Of a stretch of 34,837 nucleotides of DNA, positions 7,939 to 18,101 are shown one piece after another (the first letter of the stretch is position 1; every line of letters begins with the position of its first letter). The stretch covers positions 1-34,837 of the IMG/VR virus record IMGVR_UViG_3300031873_000019, one strand, 5' to 3'. The notes under the pieces are model-generated. The model ran no database searches, was not told the DNA's origin, and saw only the letters and a program-made list of their open reading frames with translations. The stretch is from a virus. The position numbers were made by a program, and so were the translations under genes.

Positions 7939-8658
7939 ATGGGCCTCACCGCGCAGGAGATGGTCGACCGGGTCCTCGACCAGGCGGACATGAAGATGGA
8001 CCGCACGGCGCAGGAAATCGACGACATGCTTATCGAGCGCGAGGGGTTCGTGTCGACTCCCGAGGCGCTCTCCCTCCTGAACCTCGAGCTCTCCGAGCTC
8101 TACGACCTCATCGTGACCGCGTGGGAGGACTACGCGATCCGGCATCCGGCGCCGACGATCACGACCGTCGAGGGACAGGACCACTATCTCCTCCCGGAGG
8201 GGCTGTATAAGCTCCGGCGCATCTATGAGCTTTCAGGAACGACCAGAAGGCCCGTGGGTCGCTTCCCTCCGCATAGGCTCCACATCGGGAGCTCTCCCTC
8301 CGGAGGGCGCATCCTCGAGGTGCACTTCGTTCCGGAATTCAAGCCGCTCGTCGACCTGAGTGAGACGCTCAACTGGTCCTTCGACTACAGTCTCCCGTGG
8401 GGCTGGGAGGACTTCGCGATCTCCGGGGCCGTCGCCCGATGCCTCGAAAAGGAGGAAAGCGATCCGGGCCCAGCGCTCATGAGAAAGGCGGCCGCGAGAC
8501 AGCGCATCATCGCCGCCGCTCCAGGGAGAGACGAGAGCGAGCCGGAGCGCATCATCAACGTCGAAAAAGACCTCGAGTGGATGGAGGACGAAAACGACAT
8601 GTCCGGGCTCTCCTGTTGCATCTTCGGCCGATACCTGTACGTGAGAGAGGAGGATTGA
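7939..8658 (+). CDS. Head-tail adaptor protein
   Basis: The 239-residue protein, mostly helical with a central beta part, follows the capsid-associated genes and precedes the large tail protein. It has an N-terminal helix pair (residues about 1-70), then the segment TTVEGQDHYLLPEGLYKLRR with the pattern 'hydrophobic, Leu-Pro, Tyr-Lys-Leu' that is common in ring-forming adaptors below the portal (P22 gp4-type position). The C-terminal half is charged. ATG 7939 is preceded by GGAGGGTGA. The role follows from position and pattern, not from a catalytic motif. Confidence 0.72.
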   Translation: MGLTAQEMVDRVLDQADMKMDRTAQEIDDMLIEREGFVSTPEALSLLNLELSELYDLIVTAWEDYAIRHPAPTITTVEGQDHYLLPEGLYKLRRIYELSGTTRRPVGRFPPHRLHIGSSPSGGRILEVHFVPEFKPLVDLSETLNWSFDYSLPWGWEDFAISGAVARCLEKEESDPGPALMRKAAARQRIIAAAPGRDESEPERIINVEKDLEWMEDENDMSGLSCCIFGRYLYVREED

Positions 8659-8981
8659 TGTCCTCCGTCGCCTCATCGAAACTGGAGCCTTTCGTCCGGC
8701 ACGGGACGGACGACAAGGACACGGCGAAGCTCCAGGACCGCATCGAACGCATCGTTCAGCAGGTCCAGAACGTGCCGTTTCTGAAGGGAATCCTTCTCGA
8801 GGAAGTGACCCTCGTCAACTCTGTGGCCAATCGGGTCACGCACCTACTCGGGAGGACTCCCGTCGGATGCTGGCTCGTCAAAGGCACAGCCGGGTACCAG
8901 GCGACCATGACGGCCGCGGACGAGAAGAAGATGACCATCTCCTGCGGCGCGGCCCAGACCGCGACCTTGTGGGTATTTTGA
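8658..8981 (+). CDS. Small tail-assembly protein of unknown function
   Basis: The 107-residue protein starts at ATG 8658 within TGATG shared with the adaptor stop, and ends on TGATG shared with the next gene. The N-terminal half is a charged amphipathic helix (DDKDTAKLQDRIERIVQQ). The second half has VNSVANRVTHLLGRTPVGCW, a pattern of N.V.H.LGR.P.GW seen in many small phage proteins beside tail genes, ending in a short beta tail. Tight coupling on both sides supports a role in neck or tail assembly. Confidence 0.75.
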   Translation: MSSVASSKLEPFVRHGTDDKDTAKLQDRIERIVQQVQNVPFLKGILLEEVTLVNSVANRVTHLLGRTPVGCWLVKGTAGYQATMTAADEKKMTISCGAAQTATLWVF

Positions 8982-11900
8982 TGGCTCCTCTTCAGTGGCA
9001 GACGATCGACTTCAAGTTCGACCGGGGGCTCGACCAGAAGACCTCTCCGGAGCACACCCCTATCGGACGCCTTCCGATGTTGCAAAACGGCGAATTCTCA
9101 AAGCTCGGAACGCTCTCCAAAAGAGCCGGCAGTACGGTCTTTGGAAACACTCCCGAGCTCGCGACGACCTCGTACAAGAAAGGCGTCTCTCTCTTCTGCC
9201 GAAACAACGAGGAGCTCCTCCGCGTCATGCAGCGACAGCAGTCCTCGACTCTCGCGCGGGACGCGCAACGAGACTGGACCCTCGAAAGCTACAGCACGGC
9301 GCTTGCGAAATGGCGAGACGTCGGAAAGCTCACTCCACTTGAGATCTCGGTCGTAAGGGCCAAGGAGGCGGCGCCCATTGCGCGGCCAGACATGGCTATC
9401 ATCGGGAACTACGCTTGCGTCGCGTGGATCGGCCACTACGCGACCCCATTCTCGAATCCTGGGATCTGGTACCGCATCATCGATATCACGACCGGGGCCG
9501 TCATCGGCGAGGCGTATATCGCCGGCACATTTCATGCTGTATCAGTCTTGCCGATTGGGACTTCGTTTTGGATCTGGACTATTAACAACGCAACCCATGC
9601 TCCACAAGGGCTCCGGATCAATACCGCGAATCTTCCGACACTACCGACCAGCTGGACGACAGTCCTTACCGCCGGATCCGCATCGGAATACTGGGACGTG
9701 TGCAAGTATTCTAGCGACGGGACAGACAAGACGTTTCTCGCTTACGATCTCGGGACTGCAAATATCGGCCTTAGCAGCATCAACGAGGCGGGTACTGTAT
9801 CGACATGGTCTCCTTTCGCGACATCTCCACAGCAGGTGTTCGGGGTTGAGTGCCTCGTTGATTACAACACCGTGAACACACGGCTTGCGGTATTCTACTC
9901 CAAGGCAGAAAGCAGCATTGCCTATCTTCGCACCTTCTCGACGGCCGGAGTGGCAGTCCTAGGAGAGACCGCGATGCATGACGGAGGCGGGTCGGCTCCC
10001 GTCCGAATCACGCTCGCGAGCGAGCCGAGTGTGAGCAGCGCTTCGCTTCGTTTCTTCATTGAATACTACGATGCAAGTGCAAGCGGAAGCGGTAACCTCA
10101 TCTATTCTGATACGATGACTTTTGCGGGCGTGGTGTCAGGAGCGAACTACTGGACTCTCTACAACACGAACCTCGCTTCCCGCGCCTTCTCTCCGGATCC
10201 GACCTATGGGCTCGCCCACGTCCTCGTCGAAAAGAGCTCGGAGACACAGCCGACGTTCTTCCTTGTGAAGACATGGAGCAACGGAACCAACAGGCACGTC
10301 GCGTGCGTAGCTCGCCTCTTCGCGGGCCGCGCTTCGACTCACTACTATACGGCCTTGACGGACTCTGAATTCATACTTCCTCACGTGCTTGTCGGAACGA
10401 ATACCGCCTTCCATCTCGCGCTCTCATTCAAGGAGAGCGCGATCTACGGCGCCTCCAACTACGTCACCTTTGAATCCATCGCATGGGTCACCCTCCAGTG
10501 GCCGAAGCTACCATCGGTCGTCGAAGGGCATTACGGTATCGGATGCCTGGACCGCGCAAACACGGACAGGGGCGGGCTCGCCATTGCGACGGGAGGCCTC
10601 CTTGGGGAATACGACAAAACCCTCTTTCGAGAGATAGGGTTCCATCTCGGACCGGACGCCGCGGACATCACGCTCACCGCGAGTGTGACCGGAGGCCTCC
10701 TCTCGAACGGCACCCATTATTACGCCGTGCTGTACGAGTGGACCGACAACCTCGGCCATAAGCAGTATTCCACTCCGGCGTATGTGTCCAAGCTGATTAC
10801 GGGCGGCGGAGCCGTTCAATCGATCGCGATCGTCGTCGGCACCCTCGGCCTCGGAGAATACAATAAGCTCGTCAATACGCGTGTGCTCATCTATCGCAAG
10901 ATGAGTGACGGCCTCTATCACCAGATTAACGTCCTCTCTGGAGAATGGACCATCAATAGCCTCGCCGCGGCGACGGTCACGTACACGGACGACCAGAGCG
11001 CGGACTACCTCATCGGTCCCACCATGCCCTTCGACGCCGGCGTGATAGAGCCCGTCTCCCCTCCCGCGTGCTCCATCATGTGCCTCGCCATGGGTCGCCT
11101 GTGGGCGGTCCCGTCCGACGACCCGATGACGCTCTGGTTTTCAAAGCAAAAGGCAGACGGCGTCGGGTATCAGTTTAGCGACTCCCTCGTCATCCGCCTC
11201 CCGGACGGAGGACCCATCACCGCGCTCGCGCCGCTCGAGGACAAGCTCATCGTCTTCAAGGCGAGCTCCATCTATGTCATCGGAGGCAACGGCCCGAACG
11301 ATCTCGGGACCGGCTCATGGTGGAGCGAGCCTCGGCTCGTCTCGTCGAATGTCGGAAGCCCCTATCGTGGCTCCGTGGCTCCGTGCCCGCAGGGGATAGC
11401 GTTCAAGGCCGTCACTGGATACTATATGTTGACCCAGAGCCTCGGTCTCCAGGACATCGGAGTAGTGATAGACGACGACCGGAATCTCGTAGTGCAAAAG
11501 ACGATTATCGTTCCGAATAAGACACAAATCCGATTTCAGATTGCATACACGGGCGGTACCGGAAAGATGCTGGTTTATGACTGGGTGGCTGGCCAGTGGT
11601 CCGAGTGGACAGGTATGCGTCTTTTCGATGCCGTAATCTTCGGGAACAACGTATACTCATGCGCGAGAGAAGACGGCTCCATCGTGTACGAGAATCCATA
11701 TTCCTATATAGACACATGGGCTGGCGTGAAATACGGCATCACAATGCTCATCGAGACGGGCCCGCTCCGAATCGCGGGGCATGGAGGAATTCAGAGAGTG
11801 AAGTGGATCGAGATCCTCGGGTCGTATCACGACAAGCATCTCTTGCAGATATATTACTATATTGATGATGAGGACGACCAGAGAGAGATGCCGATGTTTT

Positions 11901-12112
11901 ATGTCAATGACGATATCGGGGATCAACCATATCGAATTCGATTCAAGCCGAGAATGCAAAAAAACACGGCGGTCCGCTTGCGTATCAGGGAGTGGATCTA
12001 TGACGACTCGCAATCGGCAACTTGCACCGCTGGATTCAGCCTGACGGGCATTCGCATGATCGCGGCGGCGAAAACACCAAGCCCGAAGATCGGGGCAAGC
12101 AGAACGATCTAA
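8981..12112 (+). CDS. Large tail nozzle/hub protein
   Basis: The 1043-residue protein starts at ATG 8981 (TGATG overlap with the stop of the previous gene). The N-terminus (WQTIDFKFDRGLDQKTSP) and the late segment with RLWAVPSDDPMTLWFS, LIVFKASSIYVIGG and a following VGSPYRGSV resemble nozzle proteins of short-tailed phages (P22 gp10, T7 gp12 type), in which such repeats form a beta-propeller tube. The central 130-620 region is Ser/Thr/Tyr-rich and somewhat richer in A+T than the flanks (about 9500-10160), as in a region that has been exchanged. It would form the tip of the short tail below the adaptor ring. Its length is greater than the classical P22 gp10. Confidence 0.72.
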   Translation: MAPLQWQTIDFKFDRGLDQKTSPEHTPIGRLPMLQNGEFSKLGTLSKRAGSTVFGNTPELATTSYKKGVSLFCRNNEELLRVMQRQQSSTLARDAQRDWTLESYSTALAKWRDVGKLTPLEISVVRAKEAAPIARPDMAIIGNYACVAWIGHYATPFSNPGIWYRIIDITTGAVIGEAYIAGTFHAVSVLPIGTSFWIWTINNATHAPQGLRINTANLPTLPTSWTTVLTAGSASEYWDVCKYSSDGTDKTFLAYDLGTANIGLSSINEAGTVSTWSPFATSPQQVFGVECLVDYNTVNTRLAVFYSKAESSIAYLRTFSTAGVAVLGETAMHDGGGSAPVRITLASEPSVSSASLRFFIEYYDASASGSGNLIYSDTMTFAGVVSGANYWTLYNTNLASRAFSPDPTYGLAHVLVEKSSETQPTFFLVKTWSNGTNRHVACVARLFAGRASTHYYTALTDSEFILPHVLVGTNTAFHLALSFKESAIYGASNYVTFESIAWVTLQWPKLPSVVEGHYGIGCLDRANTDRGGLAIATGGLLGEYDKTLFREIGFHLGPDAADITLTASVTGGLLSNGTHYYAVLYEWTDNLGHKQYSTPAYVSKLITGGGAVQSIAIVVGTLGLGEYNKLVNTRVLIYRKMSDGLYHQINVLSGEWTINSLAAATVTYTDDQSADYLIGPTMPFDAGVIEPVSPPACSIMCLAMGRLWAVPSDDPMTLWFSKQKADGVGYQFSDSLVIRLPDGGPITALAPLEDKLIVFKASSIYVIGGNGPNDLGTGSWWSEPRLVSSNVGSPYRGSVAPCPQGIAFKAVTGYYMLTQSLGLQDIGVVIDDDRNLVVQKTIIVPNKTQIRFQIAYTGGTGKMLVYDWVAGQWSEWTGMRLFDAVIFGNNVYSCAREDGSIVYENPYSYIDTWAGVKYGITMLIETGPLRIAGHGGIQRVKWIEILGSYHDKHLLQIYYYIDDEDDQREMPMFYVNDDIGDQPYRIRFKPRMQKNTAVRLRIREWIYDDSQSATCTAGFSLTGIRMIAAAKTPSPKIGASRTI

Positions 12113-12122
12113 GGAGGATGAC

Positions 12123-12821
12123 ATGTCCTTTTGGAACGATGTCGGACTCGGTCTCCAAGAAACAGTCTTCGGCAAGGACCGCCAGCCGTCGGAATTCTCA
12201 CCGCAAGGGTACCAATACGATCCGAACGCATTCGGCCTCGGCTCGGAGGGAGACAAGTTCGGACAAATGCTCGCGCTCCAGGCCCAGGGAAAGGGGCCGA
12301 GCATTGCCGAGAACCAGCTCAACATGGGCCTCGGCCGCATCCTCGCATCCCAGGCCTCCCAGGCCGGGAGCATGAGTGGAGTGAGCCCGGGCATGGCCGC
12401 GCGACTATCTCAGCAGAATGCCGCGAACCTCGGGAGCCAGGCGAATATGCAAGCGGCCGGACTCCGGGCGCAGGAACAAATGGGCGCCCAAAGCATGTGG
12501 GGCGAGTACCTCGACCGGAACCGTCAGACACAAATGGCGCTCGAACAGGGGAAGGCCGGGCAGAACACATTCGTCCAGCAGCTCCTCGCCCAGCAAGCCA
12601 TGCAGAACGCGCAGAATAGCGGCAAGTCCGGCATACTTGGGACCCTGACCTCCGCGGCCGCGGCCTACTACGGAAGCGGTGGCGGGGGTGGCGGCGGCAC
12701 GCCTGCCCCGGCGGGCGGTGGAGGCGGTTACTACCAGGCCAATCCAGCGTACCAGGGGAATCCATGGGCGGCCCCGTATCTCAACCCCTACGGGGGAGCA
12801 TCCTACGGTGGAGGCTACTGA
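12123..12821 (+). CDS. Internal virion (ejection) protein, Gln/Ala/Gly-rich
   Basis: The 232-residue protein has ATG 12123 behind AAGGAGG. It is rich in Gln, Ala, Gly and Met (SQASQAGSMSG, MAARLSQQNAANLGSQ) with a helix-forming middle (about 45-165) and a low-complexity tail of seven Gly in a row, then Gly/Tyr/Asn repeats. This composition and the place after the nozzle gene fit the small ejection proteins of P22-like phages (gp7 position) that leave the head ahead of the DNA. No enzymatic motif is visible. Confidence 0.68.
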   Translation: MSFWNDVGLGLQETVFGKDRQPSEFSPQGYQYDPNAFGLGSEGDKFGQMLALQAQGKGPSIAENQLNMGLGRILASQASQAGSMSGVSPGMAARLSQQNAANLGSQANMQAAGLRAQEQMGAQSMWGEYLDRNRQTQMALEQGKAGQNTFVQQLLAQQAMQNAQNSGKSGILGTLTSAAAAYYGSGGGGGGGTPAPAGGGGGYYQANPAYQGNPWAAPYLNPYGGASYGGGY

Positions 12822-12839
12822 CGAGCGAGGAGGCGAATC

Positions 12840-14705
12840 ATGGCTCAATGGACGAATCCATATCCCTCGACCGGCCCGAATTTCAAACGGTGGCAACAGG
12901 CGCAGAGCAAGCAAAGCCTCTTCGGCACTCCAGACGCTCCAGAGACGGCCGTACCACCCCTCCCCTTGGGCGTGGACGCGGACAAGGCTCCGCCCCCGCA
13001 GACGGTGGCCTCGCTCGACCTCTCCCCGGAGGAGCAAGCGGCCGTCCTGAAAGCGAGAGAGCTCGCGGCTCAGCAGGCGGACGCATTTCAGCGGCTCAAT
13101 GCTGGCAAGGAGACATTGCCGGGAGGTCAAGTCTCCATCGGCGGGATGGTGGACCCAACCCTGGGAATCCAGGACCCTGTCCAACGGGCCGCAATGCAAA
13201 TGGGTCCTGGCCGATCTCTTCGCCCGGCGCCGGACATGTCCGGGGTCTCCGAGGAGGAGCGGTCACTCATCCTCCGGAAGAGACAGCAGGCCCTCGGGGG
13301 AGGGCAAGGGAGGGTAGATCCCTCCACGCTCACGGGCGTTCCCCAGCAGGGCATGACGGGCGGAGCCGGGGGTTTCGGGCTCACGCCGTATCCGACGACG
13401 GAGGGGCTCCGGAAAATTGGCCAGCAGGTCGATGACCTCACGGCCAAGTACGCCTCGGGAGTCGCCAAGAGCCAGGAGCTCCTCGGGGTGGCTCAGGCCG
13501 CGCAGCTCGAGGCCCAGGCGAAGGCCTCCGGCATTGGCCAGGCCATGGGTGCGGCCCAGGCCGCGGCGCTCAAGCAGCAGCACGAAGAGATGCTCGCCTA
13601 CGATGCCCAGCAGAAGCAGAGGGAGAGCCAGCGACAGGAGTGGGTGCGCTCGAAGTACGACGCCATCAATGCAGCCGGGCAGGAGTTCGACGAGGCCTCG
13701 CGGAGCTATAACCCGGTCCGCTTTTGGGCCAAGGCGGACGGGAGTTCCGACTACGGGAAGCGCATCATGGGCGCCATTATTATCGGCCTCGGGGAGTACG
13801 CGGCGGCGAAGACCGGGGGCCCAAACAGGGCGCTCTCCATTATCGACGACGCGGTGAACAGGGACCTCGAGGCCCAGAAGATGCGTATCCAGGCGACCGG
13901 AGAGAAGGCCCGAATGGCAGACACGGCCTACGCGAACGCGCTCCGGCAGACGGGGAGCGAGCGCGCGGCCGTGGAGGCGGACCGCGTAAAGAAGCTCGAT
14001 GGGCTCCAGCGGTACCTAGAGACGATTCGGGCGAACTACGCGGCTCCCCAGGAAGCGGCTCGCTTCGAGGCCTTCTCGGCCGGCCTCACGGCCCAGAAGG
14101 CGGAGGCTCAGCAAAGGCTTGCCGGAGAGCTCCATAGCGCCTCTTTCGGGGCAGTCCAGGCCAAGGCGGAAAACGAAAAAGCCATCTTTTCCGGAGGTAT
14201 GCAAAGGGCCGGAGCGATGAATCAGGCGGCCATGATGCGGGCCCAGGCCGCGGGCGCCGGAGCCGCACGGGAGCACCCGGACCTCCAGGCTATCCCTGGC
14301 ACGATGCCCACGGAGAAGGACTGGGAGGCGGCCAAAGAGCAGGACGCGAAGCTGAACCCCGCGCTATCGACCATTCGAGATCTTATCGATTGGAGAGACC
14401 AGAACTTTTCCCTTGAGAAATCGGCCGTCAAGAAAGACAAGACGGCTCAAATGCTCGCGAATCAGGCGCGCCTCGCGATGGGAAATCTCGTCGGCATCAA
14501 GGGCCGGAGCTTCATGGCACTCATCGACACGCTGGGAATCCCCGCCGACCCAGAGGAATGGAACGTCATCGGACAGCCGATGATCGAGAAGCTCCGCACT
14601 CTCGTCAAATCCATCGAGAAACAGCACGCGGGATTCCTGAAGGGGCATCTTATCATGCCCCGTTCGACGTCCCAGGCGGTCCAGCAGTACGGAGAAGCGA
14701 GGTGA
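12840..14705 (+). CDS. Ejection protein, long helical
   Basis: The 621-residue protein starts at ATG 12840 with CGAGGAGG upstream. After a Pro-rich N-terminus it is nearly all Ala/Gln/Glu/Arg helix (residues about 200-480, for example LEAQAKASGIGQAMGAAQ and ALKQQHEEM), with one hydrophobic segment IMGAIIIGLGEYAAAK (about 309-324). It lies second of three in the ejection cassette. Such proteins are packed in the head and form a conduit across the cell envelope during DNA entry. The C-terminal 130 residues are more globular (LIDWRDQNFSLEKSAVKK). The assignment is by composition and position. Confidence 0.68.
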   Translation: MAQWTNPYPSTGPNFKRWQQAQSKQSLFGTPDAPETAVPPLPLGVDADKAPPPQTVASLDLSPEEQAAVLKARELAAQQADAFQRLNAGKETLPGGQVSIGGMVDPTLGIQDPVQRAAMQMGPGRSLRPAPDMSGVSEEERSLILRKRQQALGGGQGRVDPSTLTGVPQQGMTGGAGGFGLTPYPTTEGLRKIGQQVDDLTAKYASGVAKSQELLGVAQAAQLEAQAKASGIGQAMGAAQAAALKQQHEEMLAYDAQQKQRESQRQEWVRSKYDAINAAGQEFDEASRSYNPVRFWAKADGSSDYGKRIMGAIIIGLGEYAAAKTGGPNRALSIIDDAVNRDLEAQKMRIQATGEKARMADTAYANALRQTGSERAAVEADRVKKLDGLQRYLETIRANYAAPQEAARFEAFSAGLTAQKAEAQQRLAGELHSASFGAVQAKAENEKAIFSGGMQRAGAMNQAAMMRAQAAGAGAAREHPDLQAIPGTMPTEKDWEAAKEQDAKLNPALSTIRDLIDWRDQNFSLEKSAVKKDKTAQMLANQARLAMGNLVGIKGRSFMALIDTLGIPADPEEWNVIGQPMIEKLRTLVKSIEKQHAGFLKGHLIMPRSTSQAVQQYGEAR

Positions 14706-14708
14706 CCG

Positions 14709-17690
14709 GTGGTCCTCTATGACCGCGACGGCAATCCCATAGATGTCCCGGACGCCGAGGTGCCGAAGGCGCTGCTCCAGGGAGGCCTCGCGCTCAAGAA
14801 AACCGACCTCGTTCCGGTCCTGGACCCTTCCGGCAAGGCGACGACCATCGGGGGCGAGGACGCGCACAGGCTTCTCCGAGACCCGAGCTCCGGCTGGTCC
14901 CTCGAGACCGCGGCCGCACGCGAGCATCGGCACACCGTCGAGAAGTACGGAGCCACCTTCGGCCAGGAGGCCCTCGCGGGCCTCGCCGGGGCGGGTAGGC
15001 TCGCGACCTTCGGGCTCTCAGATGTCGCCCTCACCGGGAGCGGGCTCGTCGCACCAGAGACCCTCCGAGGCCTTCAGGAGGCGAATCCCTCCGCGACGAA
15101 GGCCGGGGAGTTTCTCGGCCTCGGAGCCTCTCTCCTCGGAGGCCCCGAGGGGCTCGTCGGCAGGGCCGCCGGGAAAGGTATCGCCGGCGAGGTCCTTCGG
15201 GGCGCGACCTCCCTTCCTCGGCTCGCGAGCGAGGTGAACCTCGGCACGGAAGCGCTTGCGCTCCGAGCTCTCGGGGGTACTGCCGGCAGGGGTATCGTCG
15301 GGTCCTCGGTCCGGAGAGCCGCGGCCATGGGCGCCGGGAGCGCTCTCGAGGGGCTCGCCTACGGGGCCGGGCAAATCATCTCCGAGGAAGCGCTCGGAGA
15401 CCACGACCTGACAGCGGAGCAAATCGTCGACCACCTCGGGGCCTCCGCGCTCCTCGGTGGAGGTCTTGGAGCAGGCCTCGGCGCCGGAGCCGAGCTCCTC
15501 AAGGGTGTCGGACGCATGAGTGGAGCGGGACTCGTAAAGCTCTGGGAGCGGGCCTCGGGGGCGACCGCGCATCCGCGCCTGGCCTCGAAAATCGAGGAGA
15601 CCTTCGAGATCACTCCGAAGGGGGACATGACGGTAAGCCTCGGAGGCCGGGCCATGCCGGAAGCCGCGGAGGAGGCGCTCGGGCCCCGTCGAGCAAACCT
15701 CGGAGAGCGCATCCATGACGAGATCGTCTCCCTCCAGGCGGCGTCGACCGGAGGAGACAAGGCCGCGCTCAAGAGGCTCACCGCTCTCGGGGAGGAGGGT
15801 AGGGCCGCTCGAGCGAAGGCCGTCTCCGGAGAGGACGTGCGAGAGTCCGTGGCCCGTCGCATGGCGGAAGTGGATGACGAGATGGACGGGCTCATCCGCA
15901 CCATCACGGACGAGGACCGGGGCGTTCAGAAGGTCAAAAACGTCGATAAGATCTGGGACGACTCTATCCCCGTTGCTCCGGAAGAGATCGCGACAGCACA
16001 GCTCGACATCATGGACACGACCCTGTCCGATGTCCGAAGGATGCGCGCCGAGGCGAAGGCGGACGGAAGCTGGGGCTTCAAGAACCAACTCCGGGACATG
16101 GAGGGCCTCATCCTCCGCCAGAGGCAGAAGATCGTCGATACGGTCGAGCATGGGGCGCAAACGACGAACAAGGGCGCCGAGCTATTCGAGCATGTGGACC
16201 GCTTCAAAAAAGAGCTAGCGAAGCTTCGGAATAGAATGCGAGTCGGGAAGGACGCTCCCTCTCCGGACCGGGACACGCGCGCGTGGATGGAAGCTACCTA
16301 CGAGAAATTCCGCGAGCACCTCGAGGACCCGAGCCTCTACAATCGCGTGGGGATCGAACAAAAGGCCTACAACACGGATTATCACCGGTACCTCGGAAAC
16401 GAAGAGTTCAACGCGAACTTCAGGGTGCCGGTCGACAAGGCCGGCTGGCAGACAATCTGGAAAGCGGATCCGGGGAAGTTCAGAGGTGCCGTCGACCGCA
16501 TCGGAAAGACCTCCGGGGACCTCGAGATCAACTACCTCAAGGAGCGGTATGGCCGTGCCAATAAGCTCCTCGACCAGCTCACGAAGTCCTTCGACCTCGG
16601 AGAGGTCGCCGAGGGCCAGGTAGCGCGGGCGAAGCAGCTCGCGAAGGAATTCAAGGGGCTCATCGACAAGGCCGACGACACCATCCGGCTCCAGAACCAG
16701 TACGAGCGCATCATCAAGACCGGCTCGGCCGTGACCTCCATGGCTGGCGAGGTCGGGGGATTCATGTTGGGAGGCATTCCCGGAGCGATGATTGGAAGCC
16801 TCTTCGGAACCATCATGAACCCGGGGCTCGCAATCAAACGGCTCGCGACCATCGAGCGGGTGACGAATTCGCAGCACTTCGGAGCCATGAAGCGCATCGC
16901 GGAATTCTTCGGCCGCGCGACGAAGGGAGCGGCGAAGGGTGCCGCTGGCGCGGCCCGAAAGGCCATCGTCCCATCCTACGTAGGCATCCTCTCCCGCGTC
17001 GCCTACGGAGACGGGAAGCCGGACAAGAAGGACGTCCGGAGGAAGGCCTTCCACCGGCGCATCGAGGAGCTCCGGGACATCGTAACGGACCCGGAGACGA
17101 CGGCCATGAGGATCGCCACGAAGACGGAGGGCGTAGCCTCCGCGGCCCCGAAGCTCGCGGCCAAGGTACAGGCGACCGCCGTTCGAGCGGCGGACTTCCT
17201 CTGGGGGAAGGCCCCGAAGCCGCCCGCGGAGACGCTCTACAAAACAAGCTGGGAGCCCTCGGACCAGGAGCTCGCTTCTTTCGAGCGGTACTCCGCGGCT
17301 ATCGAGCATCCGACGTCCATCCTCCAGGACCTCCACGCGGGGGCCGTGAGTAGCGAGGCCGTCGAGGCCGTCCGTGCCGTCTATCCGCGCGTGTACCAGG
17401 AGATGGTCTCCGAGCTCGGGAGCCACCTCTCGGAGCTCCAGGAGACGCTCTCCTACGCGGACCGCTTCAATCTCTCCGTCCTCCTCGACCTACCGATTGA
17501 CGCGACGGCGGACCCGGGGCATCTCGCGAGTCTCCAGGCCGCATGGGCCGGGACTGGAAAGGATGGAGCTCCGCCCATGGGAGGACCGCCGGAGGCCTCC
17601 AGGAGACCGAGCAAGCTCCGGACCGGAAGCCTCTCCCGGGAGAAGACGACGGAAAACAGCATGACCAAAGCAGACAAGCTCATTGCCTGA
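14709..17690 (+). CDS. Large ejection protein with membrane-active segments
   Basis: The 993-residue protein starts at GTG 14709 with GAGGTGA upstream. The N-terminal 280 residues are Ala/Gly-rich and hydrophobic with several amphipathic or membrane-type stretches (GQEALAGLAGAGRLATFGLS, then an Ala/Leu/Gly-rich block near 234-264). Residues about 300-650 are charged helices, followed by a hydrophobic stretch MAGEVGGFMLGGIPGAMIG (about 678-696) with a second Gly-rich part, and a charged tail. This is the third and largest member of the ejection cassette and could insert in the host inner membrane. No lysozyme motif is recognisable. Confidence 0.68.
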   Translation: MVLYDRDGNPIDVPDAEVPKALLQGGLALKKTDLVPVLDPSGKATTIGGEDAHRLLRDPSSGWSLETAAAREHRHTVEKYGATFGQEALAGLAGAGRLATFGLSDVALTGSGLVAPETLRGLQEANPSATKAGEFLGLGASLLGGPEGLVGRAAGKGIAGEVLRGATSLPRLASEVNLGTEALALRALGGTAGRGIVGSSVRRAAAMGAGSALEGLAYGAGQIISEEALGDHDLTAEQIVDHLGASALLGGGLGAGLGAGAELLKGVGRMSGAGLVKLWERASGATAHPRLASKIEETFEITPKGDMTVSLGGRAMPEAAEEALGPRRANLGERIHDEIVSLQAASTGGDKAALKRLTALGEEGRAARAKAVSGEDVRESVARRMAEVDDEMDGLIRTITDEDRGVQKVKNVDKIWDDSIPVAPEEIATAQLDIMDTTLSDVRRMRAEAKADGSWGFKNQLRDMEGLILRQRQKIVDTVEHGAQTTNKGAELFEHVDRFKKELAKLRNRMRVGKDAPSPDRDTRAWMEATYEKFREHLEDPSLYNRVGIEQKAYNTDYHRYLGNEEFNANFRVPVDKAGWQTIWKADPGKFRGAVDRIGKTSGDLEINYLKERYGRANKLLDQLTKSFDLGEVAEGQVARAKQLAKEFKGLIDKADDTIRLQNQYERIIKTGSAVTSMAGEVGGFMLGGIPGAMIGSLFGTIMNPGLAIKRLATIERVTNSQHFGAMKRIAEFFGRATKGAAKGAAGAARKAIVPSYVGILSRVAYGDGKPDKKDVRRKAFHRRIEELRDIVTDPETTAMRIATKTEGVASAAPKLAAKVQATAVRAADFLWGKAPKPPAETLYKTSWEPSDQELASFERYSAAIEHPTSILQDLHAGAVSSEAVEAVRAVYPRVYQEMVSELGSHLSELQETLSYADRFNLSVLLDLPIDATADPGHLASLQAAWAGTGKDGAPPMGGPPEASRRPSKLRTGSLSREKTTENSMTKADKLIA

Positions 17691-17703
17691 TAGGAGACAA
17701 ACC

Positions 17704-18087
17704 ATGTGGACGAAGCCAAAGACCCTGACCTCCCTCGCCATGCTCATCGCCATCGCAATCATCGGCGTCTACGCCTTAGCGGGACCCGCGCCCTACGAGA
17801 AGACCGTCGACGATACCGTCGCTCAATGCGTTGCCATCACCGCAAGCTCGGTCCAGTACACCATTCCGACCGCCGTTCGCGGGCAGTGGTTCTATCTCGT
17901 CGCCGTCGACAACACGGCCTACCTGCTTGGGGGCTCGAATCCTACGGCGACAACGGCGGTGGGAGGATTCGCAATTTCGGTACCGGATTCAGCGCCCATC
18001 ATGATGCGGCTCTCGAGCGCGAAGATCGCCGTCATCGGAAAATCGGCCGCAGGAACGATCTGCTTCATTCCTCAAAAAGTGACGTGA
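17704..18087 (+). CDS. Small beta-rich protein with an N-terminal membrane anchor
   Basis: The 127-residue protein starts at ATG 17704 behind AGGAGA. The N-terminus has KPK, then a 19-residue hydrophobic stretch (LAMLIAIAIIGVYALAGPA) that reads as a signal anchor or a signal peptide. The remaining 95 residues are beta-rich, with two Cys (QCVAI and TICFI) in the first and last strands that could be paired. The C-terminal SSAKIAVIGKSAAGTICF segment resembles small beta-sandwich domains found in virion proteins. A membrane anchor on such a domain is unexpected. It opens a run of three genes with export signals. Confidence 0.8.
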   Translation: MWTKPKTLTSLAMLIAIAIIGVYALAGPAPYEKTVDDTVAQCVAITASSVQYTIPTAVRGQWFYLVAVDNTAYLLGGSNPTATTAVGGFAISVPDSAPIMMRLSSAKIAVIGKSAAGTICFIPQKVT

Positions 18088-18101
18088 GACAGGAGACCCC
18101 C

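Noticed and set aside
17706-18101. Upstream extension of the lectin-like frame
   Set aside because: The extension is antisense-like, Arg/His-rich and overlaps the 127-residue gene. ATG 18102 has a ribosome site and starts a signal peptide.
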